Below are positions 25,785 through 35,746 of a DNA stretch of 64,000 nt, in pieces. The stretch covers positions 1,922,001 to 1,986,000 of the forward strand of contig NZ_CP120367.1 of the NCBI RefSeq assembly GCF_029892045.1, given 5' to 3'. Position 1 is the first letter of the stretch; every line of letters starts with the position of its first letter. The notes under the pieces were generated by a model. That model did not search any database and had not been told where the DNA came from. It saw only the letters and a program-made list of their open reading frames with translations. The translations under genes were made by a program, and so were the position numbers. The stretch is from Sinorhizobium numidicum (GTDB lineage: Bacteria > Pseudomonadota > Alphaproteobacteria > Rhizobiales > Rhizobiaceae).

Positions 25785-26617
25785 TGCGCCGCCTCCACGA
25801 GCTTTTTCGCTGCGCGCGGGTAAACTTCCTCGACGACGTGATCGAGCACGTGAGCTCTCAATCCGGGCACGCTGACGATTTTGCTCTCGATCTCTCGTTC
25901 GCCAGCGTGATGGAGGACCGCTCCGACGAGCCGTTCTCCCGGCATCCCGCGCTCCAGCGTATCGATGATGAAGGAGGTGGGTGGCGCCCAGACGAGTTCG
26001 GTGCCCGCATGCTGGCCCTGCCAAGCCCAGTGCAGGTGGCCGCTGGCATGGAGCGCAACGTCATGGTCGGCCATGAGCTCGTAGAAACGCTGACGCTGCT
26101 TCGGCTTGACGCTCCAGTAGCCCGTGTCGCCTTCCGCGGGGTCGTCGACGAAGAGCGGCTTATGAGCGAAGATCGCCACCCGACGGTTGTCGCGGCCTGC
26201 AAGCTGCCGTTCAAGCCACTCGAATTGCGCTTCTTCTTCCGCGTTCTCGAACCCGAGAAGCAGGCTGTTCAGGCCGATCAGCCGCCAGTTGCCGTGGTCG
26301 GAAACCCAGTAGTCCGGTCCGACCAGCTGCCGCCAGCGGGCGAGCCGCACGGGATCGACCGGCTGATCCGAGCCGGGCAGGTGGCCGACATCGTGGTTGC
26401 CGGGCACGATCAGCACCGGCACCGACAGTTTCCGGAGGAGTTCCATGGCAAAGAGGATGTCTTCCTCCTGGTCCGCACCGTCGATCGTGAGATCGCCGGT
26501 ATGGACGACGAGGTCAGCGCCCAGCGTGTCGATCCAGCGGGCAACGGGTTCCCAATTGTCGTTGAAATGGCATTTGGACGGGCTGAGATGGGTGTCGCTG
26601 ATCTGAACGATTTTCAT
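25781..26617 (-). CDS. Calcineurin-like metallophosphoesterase
   Basis: Predicted class III cyclic-nucleotide or glycerophosphodiester-type phosphodiesterase, 278 aa, cytoplasmic (no signal peptide). All metal-binding motifs are visible: DTHLS (Asp8, His10), HTGDLT, GNHD, FAHKP and GHLH. It is the first gene of the operon with the UgpBAEC-like transporter, sharing ATGA with the ATPase gene. The arrangement suggests that an imported phosphodiester is cleaved inside the cell. The alternative is a cyclic-AMP phosphodiesterase of the CpdA type. Confidence 0.87.
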   Translation of the reverse strand: MKIVQISDTHLSPSKCHFNDNWEPVARWIDTLGADLVVHTGDLTIDGADQEEDILFAMELLRKLSVPVLIVPGNHDVGHLPGSDQPVDPVRLARWRQLVGPDYWVSDHGNWRLIGLNSLLLGFENAEEEAQFEWLERQLAGRDNRRVAIFAHKPLFVDDPAEGDTGYWSVKPKQRQRFYELMADHDVALHASGHLHWAWQGQHAGTELVWAPPTSFIIDTLERGMPGERLVGAVLHHAGEREIESKIVSVPGLRAHVLDHVVEEVYPRAAKKLVEAAQ

Positions 26618-26862
26618 GGGACGTCGCCTCCGGCATGGTCATGAGCGCGCGGTGCAGAAAGTCGTTTGCCTGGCCGACGCCGCTTTGAGGCACTCTTTAG
26701 GGGGGTCCCATGTCAGTTTGGTAACAGGGCTTCTCAGCCGTTTTTCAGTTTCTCCATGAAAGCTTCAATCTTGCTCCGACCGCAGCCCCGTCTCGCCTGG
26801 GGATTCATGTCACTGCCGCCAAGTGGTATCATCTGGCGCGCACGGCCGTTTTGGAGCATCCC

Positions 26863-28140
26863 ATGACCCGCATCACCGATCTCAAAGTCTTCGACTTGCG
26901 TTTCCCCACGTCCCGAAACCTCGACGGTTCCGATGCCATGAATCCGGACCCCGATTATTCGGCCGCCTACGTCATTCTCGAGACGGACCGGCCGGAATTG
27001 GCGGGACATGGTCTCACCTTCACGATCGGACGCGGCAACGATGTCTGCTGCATGGCGATCGAAGCCATGCGGCACCTGGTCGTCGGCCAGGGCACTGACG
27101 ACATTCGGCGGCATCCTGGCCATTTCTGGAGACATCTGACCGGCGACAGCCAGTTGCGCTGGATCGGTCCGGAAAAGGGGGCGATTCACCTTGCGACCGG
27201 CGCAATCGTCAATGCCGTGTGGGATCTTATCGCTAAGCAGGCCGGCAAACCGGTTTGGCGGCTCGTGGCCGACATGTCGCCGGAAGAGATCGCCGATATT
27301 GTCGACTATCGCTACATGACCGACGCGCTGACGCGCGCGGAAGCGGTCGACATGCTCAGGCGTGCCGAACCGGGAAAGGCCGACCGTATTGCTACGCTCG
27401 AGAAGGAAGGTTATCCCTGCTACACGACGTCCGCTGGTTGGCTCGGATACGACGACGCGAAGCTGCGCCGGCTTGCGCAGGAGGCGGTCGACCAAGGCTT
27501 CAATCACGTCAAGATGAAGGTCGGTCGCGATCTGCCCGACGATATCCGCCGTCTGACGATCGCCCGCGAGGTGATCGGTCCTGAGCGCCATCTGATGATC
27601 GACGCCAATCAGGTATGGGAGGTGCAGGAGGCAATCGACTGGGTGAAGGCCCTCGCCTTCGCCCAGCCCTTCTTCATCGAGGAGCCGACGAGCCCTGACG
27701 ACGTCGCCGGTCACCGCAAGATCCGCGAGGCGATCGCTCCGATCAAGGTCGCGACCGGCGAGATGTGCCAGAACCGCATCCTTTTCAAGCAGTTCATTGC
27801 CGAAGGCGCGATCGACATCGTGCAGATCGATGCCTGCCGCTTGGGCGGACTGAATGAAGTCCTGGCCGTCCTGCTGCTGGCCGCCAAATACGGGCTTCCG
27901 GTTTGGCCGCATGCCGGCGGCGTCGGCTTGTGCGAATATGTGCAGCATCTGTCGATGATCGATTACGTCGCTGTCTCCGGAACGAAGGACGGCCGCGTGA
28001 TCGAGTATGTCGACCATCTACACAAACATTTCGTCGATCCCTGCATCATCAGAAATGCCGCCTACATGCCGCCGCAGCAACCGGGCTTTTCGATCGAAAT
28101 GAAGGCGCAATCGATTGCGGCTCACACCTATCACGGATAG
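26863..28140 (+). CDS. L-fuconate dehydratase
   Basis: Enolase-superfamily enzyme converting L-fuconate to 2-keto-3-deoxy-L-fuconate. The ATG at 26863, with GGAG 7 nt upstream, gives 425 aa; a TTG four codons earlier is less likely. Residues match the fuconate dehydratase subgroup: Lys217/Lys219 (HVKMKVGRD), Asp247 in DANQVW, EEPTSPDD, GEMCQNR and His350 in WPHAGGVGL. Length and spacing agree with the characterised Xanthomonas enzyme and human ENOSF1. No other fucose-pathway gene is next to it, so it may work with genes elsewhere or have a related sugar-acid substrate. It is divergent from the phosphoesterase operon. Confidence 0.88.
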   Translation: MTRITDLKVFDLRFPTSRNLDGSDAMNPDPDYSAAYVILETDRPELAGHGLTFTIGRGNDVCCMAIEAMRHLVVGQGTDDIRRHPGHFWRHLTGDSQLRWIGPEKGAIHLATGAIVNAVWDLIAKQAGKPVWRLVADMSPEEIADIVDYRYMTDALTRAEAVDMLRRAEPGKADRIATLEKEGYPCYTTSAGWLGYDDAKLRRLAQEAVDQGFNHVKMKVGRDLPDDIRRLTIAREVIGPERHLMIDANQVWEVQEAIDWVKALAFAQPFFIEEPTSPDDVAGHRKIREAIAPIKVATGEMCQNRILFKQFIAEGAIDIVQIDACRLGGLNEVLAVLLLAAKYGLPVWPHAGGVGLCEYVQHLSMIDYVAVSGTKDGRVIEYVDHLHKHFVDPCIIRNAAYMPPQQPGFSIEMKAQSIAAHTYHG

Positions 28141-28408
28141 CGCAGGGCTCGCCGAGCCCTTCCGGCATCCCGCGTCCAGGTACCGGACATGGGGACATGT
28201 CCTATCATGCGAGAAATGGCTTGACGCGAATCAGAGGATAAATCACCTCTAACGGAATAGATCGCATATTTCGTATTTCAGCGTAGCTCAGCGATTGATC
28301 TGTCAGGAACTGTGTCGGGCGCGTTTGGCGCGGCCGAAAAGCGCGCCGTTGTTGTTCAGCGGTGGCCGACAGAAATGCGGGTGGGGAACGCGCGAGGGGA
28401 TTTTGACA

Positions 28409-29683
28409 ATGGACATGACGGGTTCGACGGCGGAGGTCGCAAGCGCAACCGGAGCGGCTTTGAGCGGGGAATACCGACGGCCCGCGGACGAAGCGATCGC
28501 CGCGGACGCGCGTGCGCTGTCCGAGCAACTGAAGGCAATGCGCGAACGCCTGTTCCCCCCGACGGCGATGAAGACACTGAGAAGCTTCACCTCCGGCGAG
28601 GCCGCCAAGCTGATCGGCGTTTCGGACGGCTATCTGCGACAGCTCTCATTGGCGGGTGAGGGACCGCAGCCCGACACCGGTGCAGGCGGGCGGCGTTCCT
28701 ATTCGCTTGCCGACATCAACGCACTTCGCCGTCACCTCGCCGAGCAGGCGCAGGCCAAGGGCAACGCCGTCAAGGCGCGCGGCTATCTGAAATGGCGCGC
28801 CACGGTGAGGGGCGAGCACCTGCAGGTCATTTCGGTCACCAATTTCAAGGGCGGCTCCGGAAAAACCACTTCATCGGTTCATCTCGCGCAGTATCTAGCG
28901 ATGACCGGTCATCGGGTTCTCGCGGTCGATCTCGACCCGCAGGCCTCGCTCTCGGCGCTTTTCGGCTATCAGCCGGAACTCGACCTCACCGGCAACGATA
29001 CGCTTTATGGCGCGATCCGCTATGACGCTGAGGCACGGCCGCTGAGGGACATCATTCGAAAGACCTATTTCGACGGGCTCGACCTGATACCGGGCAATCT
29101 CGAGCTGCAGGAATTCGAGCATACGACGCCACAGGCTTTGAGTGCGCGTCAGAACGGCGCGGATGCGGGGCCATTGTTCTTCGCCCGCGTTCAAACGGCC
29201 TTGGCAAGCGTCGCCGGCGATTATGACGTGATCGTCATCGATTGCCCGCCGCAACTCGGCTACCTCACGCTCTCGGCGCTCTGTGCCTCCACGTCCGTCA
29301 TCGTGACGGTGCATCCGCAGATGCTCGACGTCGCCTCGATGAATCAGTTCCTCTACATGACGTCGGACCTTCTAAGTGTGGTGCGCGAGGCGGGCGGCGA
29401 ACTCAATTTCGATTTCCTGCGCTATCTCGTCACCCGTTTCGAACCCAATGACGGCCCGCAGGCGCAGATCGTCGGTTTCATGCGCTCGCTATTCGGCGAC
29501 CGCGTGCTGACCTCGGCCATGGTGAAATCAACGGCGATCTCCGATGCCGGCTTGACGAAGCAAACGCTCTACGAAGTCGGCCGGGAGAATTTCACCCGCG
29601 CCACCTATGATCGGGCGATCGAATCGCTGAATGCCGTCAACGGCGAGGTCGAGGCTCTTATTCACGCGGCATGGGGGCGCTAA
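28409..29683 (+). CDS. repA: Replicon partition ATPase RepA (ParA family)
   Basis: ParA-type ATPase of the repABC family, 424 aa. The ATG at 28409 has GAGGGGA upstream. An N-terminal DNA-binding region (residues about 40-130, with SGEAAKLIGVSDGYLRQLS) precedes the deviant Walker A KGGSGKTT (147-154) and VIDCPPQLGYLTLSAL. In repABC plasmids RepA segregates the replicon with RepB and represses the operon. The 268 nt upstream contain a TTGACG and an AGAGG/CCTCT inverted repeat (28233-28250) that could belong to promoter and operator. repB follows after 3 nt. Confidence 0.93.
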   Translation: MDMTGSTAEVASATGAALSGEYRRPADEAIAADARALSEQLKAMRERLFPPTAMKTLRSFTSGEAAKLIGVSDGYLRQLSLAGEGPQPDTGAGGRRSYSLADINALRRHLAEQAQAKGNAVKARGYLKWRATVRGEHLQVISVTNFKGGSGKTTSSVHLAQYLAMTGHRVLAVDLDPQASLSALFGYQPELDLTGNDTLYGAIRYDAEARPLRDIIRKTYFDGLDLIPGNLELQEFEHTTPQALSARQNGADAGPLFFARVQTALASVAGDYDVIVIDCPPQLGYLTLSALCASTSVIVTVHPQMLDVASMNQFLYMTSDLLSVVREAGGELNFDFLRYLVTRFEPNDGPQAQIVGFMRSLFGDRVLTSAMVKSTAISDAGLTKQTLYEVGRENFTRATYDRAIESLNAVNGEVEALIHAAWGR

Positions 29684-29686
29684 GAC

Positions 29687-30757
29687 ATGGCCCACAACAA
29701 TCGCAAGAGTGAATTGCGGGCGCTGTTTTCGGGCAGTCCCGCCGCTACACCCCCCCAGGCTGCTCCTGAACAGAAGCCGTCGGTTCCGGGCGAGTTGACA
29801 TCTGTCAACGGCAGGCCCGCAGCCCCGCTGGATGCGCCCCGCGCGGCATCGGGGGCGGTCAAGGCGATGGGGCTTTCGCTCGGCAACATCACCCGCGAGG
29901 CGGAAGAGGCTCGCGCACTGCGAGAAGTGCTCACGCAGAGCGAGCGCGTTGTTTCGCTTGATACTTCACTGGTCGAGGCCTCCTTTGTCGAAGATCGCCT
30001 GACCGATGGGGAAGTGGACGATCCGGATTTTCTGGCGCTCGTCGAGAGCATTCGCGAGAACGGTCAGCAGTCGCCGATCCTCGTTCGCCCGCATCCGGAA
30101 AAGCAAGGCCACTATCAGACCGCCTATGGGCACCGCCGTCTGAAGGCCGTGCGACGGCTCGAGCTACAGGTGAAGGCAGTCGTCCGGACGCTTTCCGATG
30201 ACGAACTGGTGCTTGCTCAGGGCAAGGAAAACGCGGAGCGACGCAATCTCTCCTTCATTGAGCGCGCGCTTTTTGCCGCGACCCTTGCCGCGCGCGGGTT
30301 CGACCGCAAGGTAATCGGCGATGCACTCGCGGTGCAGAAGAGCGAACTGTCCCGCCTGCTGCAGGTGGCCGATAGCGTGCCGCACCATCTCGCGCGCGCC
30401 ATCGGTCCGGCGCCGAAAGCCGGTCGCGAGCGCTGGATGGCGATCGGCGTCCTGCTTGAACGCGACGAGGCCCGCGAGCAGGCGGAACAGGAAATCGGCT
30501 TGTCACGGTTCCGCGAGGCGGACACCGACCAGCGCTTCCAGTTTGTCTTCAACCGGCTGTCCGGCGGCAACAAACAGGACCAGAGGGAGCCGCGGGATCT
30601 GCAGGATGCGGCGGGCCAGGTCTTCGCGCGGCTGAGGCTCGATGGCAGGAAACCGCGCATCGAGTTCGTCGCCGGCACCGACCCGACTTTCCTTGAGCAG
30701 GCGGTCGAGATGCTGGCACGCTATCATGCGGAATACGCTGCCAGGCGGAAGTCCTGA
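29687..30757 (+). CDS. repB: Partition protein RepB (ParB family)
   Basis: ParB-type centromere-binding protein, 356 aa. The N-terminus (residues 1-60) is proline/alanine-rich. Residues about 90-190 form the ParB N-terminal/CTPase domain (ESIRENGQQSPILVRPHP, YGHRRLKAVR, KENAERRNLSFIERA), followed by a helix-turn-helix (IGDALAVQKSELSRLLQVAD). It lies 3 nt after repA. No repC follows; the next gene is an FtsK homologue. No parS-like palindrome was found by eye in the flanks. Confidence 0.92.
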   Translation: MAHNNRKSELRALFSGSPAATPPQAAPEQKPSVPGELTSVNGRPAAPLDAPRAASGAVKAMGLSLGNITREAEEARALREVLTQSERVVSLDTSLVEASFVEDRLTDGEVDDPDFLALVESIRENGQQSPILVRPHPEKQGHYQTAYGHRRLKAVRRLELQVKAVVRTLSDDELVLAQGKENAERRNLSFIERALFAATLAARGFDRKVIGDALAVQKSELSRLLQVADSVPHHLARAIGPAPKAGRERWMAIGVLLERDEAREQAEQEIGLSRFREADTDQRFQFVFNRLSGGNKQDQREPRDLQDAAGQVFARLRLDGRKPRIEFVAGTDPTFLEQAVEMLARYHAEYAARRKS

Positions 30758-31139
30758 CCCTGGCGTGAAGCGCGCCCGAAAGCAATCAGATGCTCGCGGG
30801 CGGAAATACGATCTGAAGCAGCCGAATCACGCCAACGTTCCGGCCGCGGATTCGTGCCGGCACCGCCCTTCTACTCGCGGGCCGAGAATACCCCCCGTTT
30901 CAGGTCTGAGAATTTTTCCTAACTTCTGAAATAGAAATTTACCAGCGGCATTCACGTGCCCTCAAGACCCCCGCGAATCGCCGAAGCACTTGAAAACAAT
31001 GCTTTCGGGGGCGGCGGAAAACGTCAGCAAGAAGGGAGACCGGTCCTCTCCGCCGTCTGCTTGGAAGGGAGTTGTTAACCTTCATTTCCTATTCGCTTGA
31101 GACAGCCCCTTCGATGATGAATTTCGAGTTTTCAGGCCC
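30758..31139. other. repB-ftsK intergenic region
   Basis: 382 nt without a convincing gene. The usual repABC locus would have repC and a small antisense RNA here. An imperfect inverted repeat (CCGAAGCA...TGCTTTCGG, about 30974-31006) is visible but there is no clear T-run. No initiator gene and no obvious origin repeats were seen. Confidence 0.6.
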
Positions 31140-33965
31140 ATGCGTATTCCCCGGACAAATTTCTCGACGGCAGCTTTGCATGATGCAAACCAGGCGGATG
31201 ATTTCGACGATCCGCATCCGGGAGCATCGGGAAGCGCCTACTCCCAGCCGGCCGATTCTCCCGCGCATGATCACCTGTTCGAGGCGCCGGTAGCGCCACG
31301 GCGAGCGGCGGCCGACGCGGTTGTCGAGAGCTATGCCGGGCGTGCCGCGCGCCTCTACGGCCCAGGTTCCGCCTATGCTCCGGCGCAGGTCACGGCGTCG
31401 TCGAACCAGCCGCTGCCGACCCTCGCCGAAATCGTCGGCCATTTTGGCGACGAGACTTGGGAAAGCCATTTCTTCCTCTCGCCCAACGTTCGGTTCACCC
31501 GCACGCCGGAGCGCGAATTCATGAAGCGGCGCGCGCCGATTGATGAGAGCGAATCGTTGGTTGAGGAAAACAAGGCCGAGGAGACCGCGACCACGGCGAA
31601 CGAGCACGCCGCGCCGCATTCGGTGGCGGAAACGTCGCTGCCAGACGCCGCGCCCACGGTCGAGCCCGAGGCGGCTTCCTACAGCCCCTCCGAGTTGCTG
31701 CGCGTGCTGACGCGGCAGCTTCCCCATTGGACATCCGTTCAGTCGCGGGCGCGCGACGAAAGCAACATCGAGCCGACCGAAGCCTCAATCGAGGTTCCGG
31801 GGAACGAAGTGCCGTCTGGCGTAGATCTGCGTGAGATCGCGCCTCCCGCACTCGCACCTACCGAAGAGCCGAACTCGCCGGCCGTGGCGATGCTTGCCGA
31901 CGTCGGCCCTGCAGCAGCCGGTGTCCCCGGCAGGCACCTGCCATACTTATCGGACCACGCGTTCTTCGAGTTCATGCCGCTGGAAATCGGCAATAGTCCG
32001 TCTGCAGGCGCGACGATTTCAGCTCCGAAGGCGCCAGAGACGACGTCGCAGATCGTGGCGGTGCCGAGGCCGGCCGCCCCCCGGCCGGTGGAAATCCGCA
32101 AACTGCCGCCGACGGCGATCACGTCGTTGTTCCGCGTCGTTGAATGCCGGCGCCCTGAGCTGAGCTCGCTCTCGCCTGCCCCCGCGTCTCCAAGCACGTC
32201 TAGCCCGGTAATCGCGCCGGAAGTCAGCCTGAACGAAACCGCTGTGACGCGGGAAACGACCGCCTCGACGAGTGCAGAACCGGTTGCGCCGATCAACGAG
32301 GCCGTTCCGCAGCCTGCCGTTACGAAGGCGGCGATCACCATGCCTGCGGTGGTGCAACGCTCTTCCTCGACGCTCCCGCCGATTGGCGGAATCGACCGGC
32401 TCCACACCACTGACGCCTACGAGTTTCCCTCCGAGGAGCTGCTGCAGGAAGCGCCGGAAGGCCAGGGCTTTTTCATGGCGCAGGAGCAGCTCGAGCAGAA
32501 TGCCGGCCTCCTCGAAAGCGTGCTCGAGGATTTCGGCGTCAAGGGCGAGATCATCCATGTGCGGCCCGGTCCGGTCGTCACGCTCTACGAGTTCGAGCCG
32601 GCGCCCGGTGTCAAGTCCTCCCGCGTTATCGGCCTTGCCGACGATATCGCCCGCTCCATGTCGGCGCTCTCGGCGCGTGTCGCGGTCGTCCCCGGCCGCA
32701 ACGTCATCGGCATCGAACTGCCGAACGCCACGCGAGAAACCGTCTATTTCCGCGAGCTGATCGAATCGAACGACTTCCGCAAGACCGGCTGCAAGCTGGC
32801 GCTTTGCCTCGGCAAGACGATCGGCGGCGAACCGGTGATCGCCGAGCTTGCCAAGATGCCGCATCTGCTCGTCGCCGGAACGACCGGATCGGGCAAATCG
32901 GTTGCGATCAACACGATGATCCTGTCGCTGCTCTACCGGCTGAAGCCGGAAGAGTGCCGGTTGATCATGGTCGATCCGAAGATGCTGGAGCTCTCCGTCT
33001 ATGATGGCATTCCGCATCTGCTGACGCCCGTCGTCACAGATCCCAAGAAGGCCGTGATGGCGCTTAAATGGGCGGTGCGCGAGATGGAGGACCGCTATCG
33101 CAAGATGTCGCGGCTCGGCGTCCGTAACATCGACGGCTACAATCAGCGCGCGGCCGCCGCCCGCGAAAAGGGCGAGCCGATCCTTGCGACGGTGCAGACC
33201 GGCTTCGAGAAGGGTACCGGCGAGCCGCTTTTTGAGCAGCAGGAAATGGACCTGGCGCCGATGCCCTATATCGTCGTCATCGTCGACGAGATGGCCGACC
33301 TGATGATGGTCGCCGGCAAGGAGATCGAGGGGGCGATCCAGCGGTTGGCGCAGATGGCACGTGCCGCCGGTATCCATCTGATCATGGCAACCCAGCGCCC
33401 CTCGGTCGACGTCATCACCGGCACGATCAAGGCGAATTTTCCGACGCGCATCTCGTTCCAGGTAACGTCAAAGATCGACAGTCGCACGATTTTGGGGGAA
33501 CAAGGCGCAGAACAACTCCTCGGCCAGGGCGATATGCTGCACATGGCCGGCGGCGGCCGCATCGCCCGCGTCCACGGTCCCTTCGTCTCCGACCAGGAAG
33601 TCGAGCATGTCGTCGCGCATCTGAAGGCGCAAGGTCGCCCTGAATATCTCGAGACCGTTACCGCGGACGAGGAGGAAGAGGAGGCCGAGGAAGATCAGGG
33701 CGCCATATTCGACAAAAGCGCGATCGCGTCCGAAGACGGCAACGAGCTTTACGACCAGGCGGTCAAGGTGGTGCTGCGCGACAAGAAGTGCTCCACCTCC
33801 TATATCCAGCGCCGGCTCGGTATTGGCTACAACCGTGCGGCCTCCCTCGTCGAACGCATGGAGAAGGAGGGCCTAGTCGGTCCGGCCAACCACGTTGGCA
33901 AGCGCGAGATCATCTACGGCAATCGCGACAGCGCAGGTACGCCCGACAACGACGATATGGATTGA
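31140..33965 (+). CDS. FtsK/SpoIIIE DNA translocase without membrane segments
   Basis: Hexameric DNA pump of the FtsK type, 941 aa. Residues 1 to about 435 are proline-, alanine- and serine-rich and contain no hydrophobic membrane helix, where cell-division FtsK has four. Residues about 440-835 form the motor, with Walker A GTTGSGKS (580-587) and Walker [15 protein letters not shown] gamma winged-helix domain that reads KOPS-like sites in FtsK lies at about 868-930 ([18 protein letters not shown]). The ATG at 31140 has no good ribosome site, so the true start could be later. It lies next to repAB, suggesting a role in resolving or segregating this replicon, by inference. Confidence 0.87.
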   Translation: MRIPRTNFSTAALHDANQADDFDDPHPGASGSAYSQPADSPAHDHLFEAPVAPRRAAADAVVESYAGRAARLYGPGSAYAPAQVTASSNQPLPTLAEIVGHFGDETWESHFFLSPNVRFTRTPEREFMKRRAPIDESESLVEENKAEETATTANEHAAPHSVAETSLPDAAPTVEPEAASYSPSELLRVLTRQLPHWTSVQSRARDESNIEPTEASIEVPGNEVPSGVDLREIAPPALAPTEEPNSPAVAMLADVGPAAAGVPGRHLPYLSDHAFFEFMPLEIGNSPSAGATISAPKAPETTSQIVAVPRPAAPRPVEIRKLPPTAITSLFRVVECRRPELSSLSPAPASPSTSSPVIAPEVSLNETAVTRETTASTSAEPVAPINEAVPQPAVTKAAITMPAVVQRSSSTLPPIGGIDRLHTTDAYEFPSEELLQEAPEGQGFFMAQEQLEQNAGLLESVLEDFGVKGEIIHVRPGPVVTLYEFEPAPGVKSSRVIGLADDIARSMSALSARVAVVPGRNVIGIELPNATRETVYFRELIESNDFRKTGCKLALCLGKTIGGEPVIAELAKMPHLLVAGTTGSGKSVAINTMILSLLYRLKPEECRLIMVDPKMLELSVYDGIPHLLTPVVTDPKKAVMALKWAVREMEDRYRKMSRLGVRNIDGYNQRAAAAREKGEPILATVQTGFEKGTGEPLFEQQEMDLAPMPYIVVIVDEMADLMMVAGKEIEGAIQRLAQMARAAGIHLIMATQRPSVDVITGTIKANFPTRISFQVTSKIDSRTILGEQGAEQLLGQGDMLHMAGGGRIARVHGPFVSDQEVEHVVAHLKAQGRPEYLETVTADEEEEEAEEDQGAIFDKSAIASEDGNELYDQAVKVVLRDKKCSTSYIQRRLGIGYNRAASLVERMEKEGLVGPANHVGKREIIYGNRDSAGTPDNDDMD

Positions 33966-34186
33966 GCGAAGCCGCCAGGTCTTCCGGTCGATTTCCCGCA
34001 CCGGCGACGAGCTTAGCTGCGCCGCTCGTACGGGATCGCCGGCGGCCTTTCGCGGACCTCCATCTGATTAAAAGATGCGCAAATGCTGATAGAGGTGCCC
34101 ATAGGGCGCTCAAAACAGGCAGCGTTCGCAACGCGAGCGATTAAAAACATAAGAGCATGATACTGGCACAAGGCTTGCTTGCCTGT

Positions 34187-34198
34187 CTTGTATGCAAG
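34187..34198. promoter_or_regulatory. Putative GntR-type operator overlapping the regulator start codon
   Basis: CTTGTATGCAAG is a 12-bp near-palindrome (CTTG-N-AT-N-CAAG) of the size bound by FadR-group GntR proteins. It contains the ATG of the GntR gene at 34192, so binding would suit autorepression of the operon. Confidence 0.5.
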
Positions 34199-34944
34199 AT
34201 TTGTCGCCACAGCAGAATGGTCAGAACGGCATCGACGATGCCGTCGTCTCAGGCATCCTCTCCGCCCGCATCCGCCCCGGCACGCGGCTGAGCGAGAACG
34301 AGCTCGCCAGCCTCTTCAACGTTTCGCGCACGCGGGTCCGCGAGGCGATGATGCGGCTAGAGGCGCGCGGTATCGTCAAGGTTAGCCCGAGGCGCGGCTG
34401 GTTCGTGGTCGAACCCTCGGCCGAGGAGGCGACGACCGTCTATGCCGCACGGCGTGTTATCGAGGCGGGGCTCGTGCGCAGCATGGATCGCCTTACGGCG
34501 AGTGGCCGCGACGCCCTCACTGCCCATCTTGCCGAAGAAAAGGCGGCGATCGCCGCGGCCGATCGCCAGCGCCTCACGTGCCTTATGGGCGATTTTCACA
34601 TCCGGATCGCGGAACTCTCCGGTAATGCCATTCTCGTTGAGATACTGCGCGATCTGACCGCCCGCACGATCCTGATCTCTTTACTCTACCAGTCCGACTT
34701 CCACGCCATGCAGTCTCATCTCGGCCATTGCCGCATCGTCGCGGCGATGGAGGAGGGGGACTTCCTGAAGGCGGCGGCGCTTTCCGTCGAGCATTTGGAC
34801 GAGGTGGAGACGGGGCTGGATCTCACCCAGCGTCCCGATCCGCTGGCCGACCTCAGGCGCTCCCTTTCGCTTCCGCCCCAGAGTGCGGCCTCGTCTTCAA
34901 CGGCGCCACCAAAAACCAAACCGCAAACCAAAACAGGAGAATGA
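34192..34944 (+). CDS. GntR-family (FCD group) transcriptional regulator
   Basis: Likely local regulator of the amino acid ABC operon that follows after 4 nt. It has 250 aa. Residues about 12-75 form the GntR winged helix (RPGTRLSENELASLFNVSRTRVREAMMRLEARGIV). About 85-225 form an FCD ligand-binding domain (MGDFHIRIAELSGN, EHLDEVE). The last 25 residues are low-complexity Ser/Pro/Lys. No ribosome site is obvious, and the ATG lies inside a palindrome, as in leaderless or autoregulated genes. Confidence 0.87.
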   Translation: MQDLSPQQNGQNGIDDAVVSGILSARIRPGTRLSENELASLFNVSRTRVREAMMRLEARGIVKVSPRRGWFVVEPSAEEATTVYAARRVIEAGLVRSMDRLTASGRDALTAHLAEEKAAIAAADRQRLTCLMGDFHIRIAELSGNAILVEILRDLTARTILISLLYQSDFHAMQSHLGHCRIVAAMEEGDFLKAAALSVEHLDEVETGLDLTQRPDPLADLRRSLSLPPQSAASSSTAPPKTKPQTKTGE

Positions 34945-34948
34945 CTCA

Positions 34949-35734
34949 ATGCTTTCGAGAAGACTTTTCGTTGTCATGGCGGCGCTGGCCACCGCTATCG
35001 GTTTCGGCTCCGTAGTCCACGCCGATGCGCTCGGCGATATCACAGCGCGCGGCACGCTTCGCGTGGCTGTGCCGCAGGACTTCCCGCCTTTCGGCAGCGT
35101 CGGCGTCGATATGGCGCCCATGGGCTACGATATCGACATGGCCAATCTGATCGCTGACAAGTTAGGTGTGAAGGTCGAACTCGTGCCGGTCACCAGCGCC
35201 AACCGCATTCCCTATCTGCAGACGAACAAGGTCGACCTCGTCATTTCGAGCCTCGGAAAGAATCCCGACCGCGAAAAGGTGATCGATTTCTCCGCGGCTT
35301 ACGCGCCCTTCTACAACGGCGTCTTCGCGCCCGCCGAACTGGCCGCCACGAAACCGGAGGAACTCTCCGGCAAAATGGTTGGTGTCACGCGCGGCGCTGT
35401 CGAAGATCTGGAGCTGACGAAGGTTGCGCCGGCCGATACGGTTATCAAGCGTTATGAAGACAATAACGGCACGATATCGGCTTTCCTTTCGGGCCAGGTC
35501 GAAGCGGTTGCGACGGGTAATGTCGTTGCCGCGGCCATTCTCGCCAAGAACCCGCCGAAGCGTCCGGAATTGAAGTTCCTCATCAAGAACTCACCCTGCT
35601 ACATCGGCCTTAGCAAGGAACAGCCGGCTCTCTTGGAAAAGGTGAACGGCATCATTGCCGCCGCCAAGGCCGATGGCTCGCTGAACGCCATTTCGCAGAA
35701 ATGGCTCGGCACCGATTTGCCCACCGATCTCTGA
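34949..35734 (+). CDS. Polar amino acid ABC transporter, periplasmic binding protein
   Basis: Family-3 extracellular solute-binding protein, 261 aa, with a signal peptide ending near SVVHA|DALG (residue 25). It has the pattern of this family: GTLRVAVPQDFPPFGSVG, MGYDIDMANLIADKLGV, NKVDLVISSLGKNPDREKVIDFS and NAISQKWLG. It comes directly after the GntR regulator and before two permeases and an ATPase. The amino acid cannot be specified. A hairpin follows at 35747-35774. Confidence 0.88.
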   Translation: MLSRRLFVVMAALATAIGFGSVVHADALGDITARGTLRVAVPQDFPPFGSVGVDMAPMGYDIDMANLIADKLGVKVELVPVTSANRIPYLQTNKVDLVISSLGKNPDREKVIDFSAAYAPFYNGVFAPAELAATKPEELSGKMVGVTRGAVEDLELTKVAPADTVIKRYEDNNGTISAFLSGQVEAVATGNVVAAAILAKNPPKRPELKFLIKNSPCYIGLSKEQPALLEKVNGIIAAAKADGSLNAISQKWLGTDLPTDL

Positions 35735-35746
35735 TGTATCGGCCTT

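Noticed and set aside
26734..28017. A 427-codon open frame on the minus strand
   Set aside because: It lies opposite L-fuconate dehydratase, whose catalytic residues are intact; the antisense product shows no recognisable motif.
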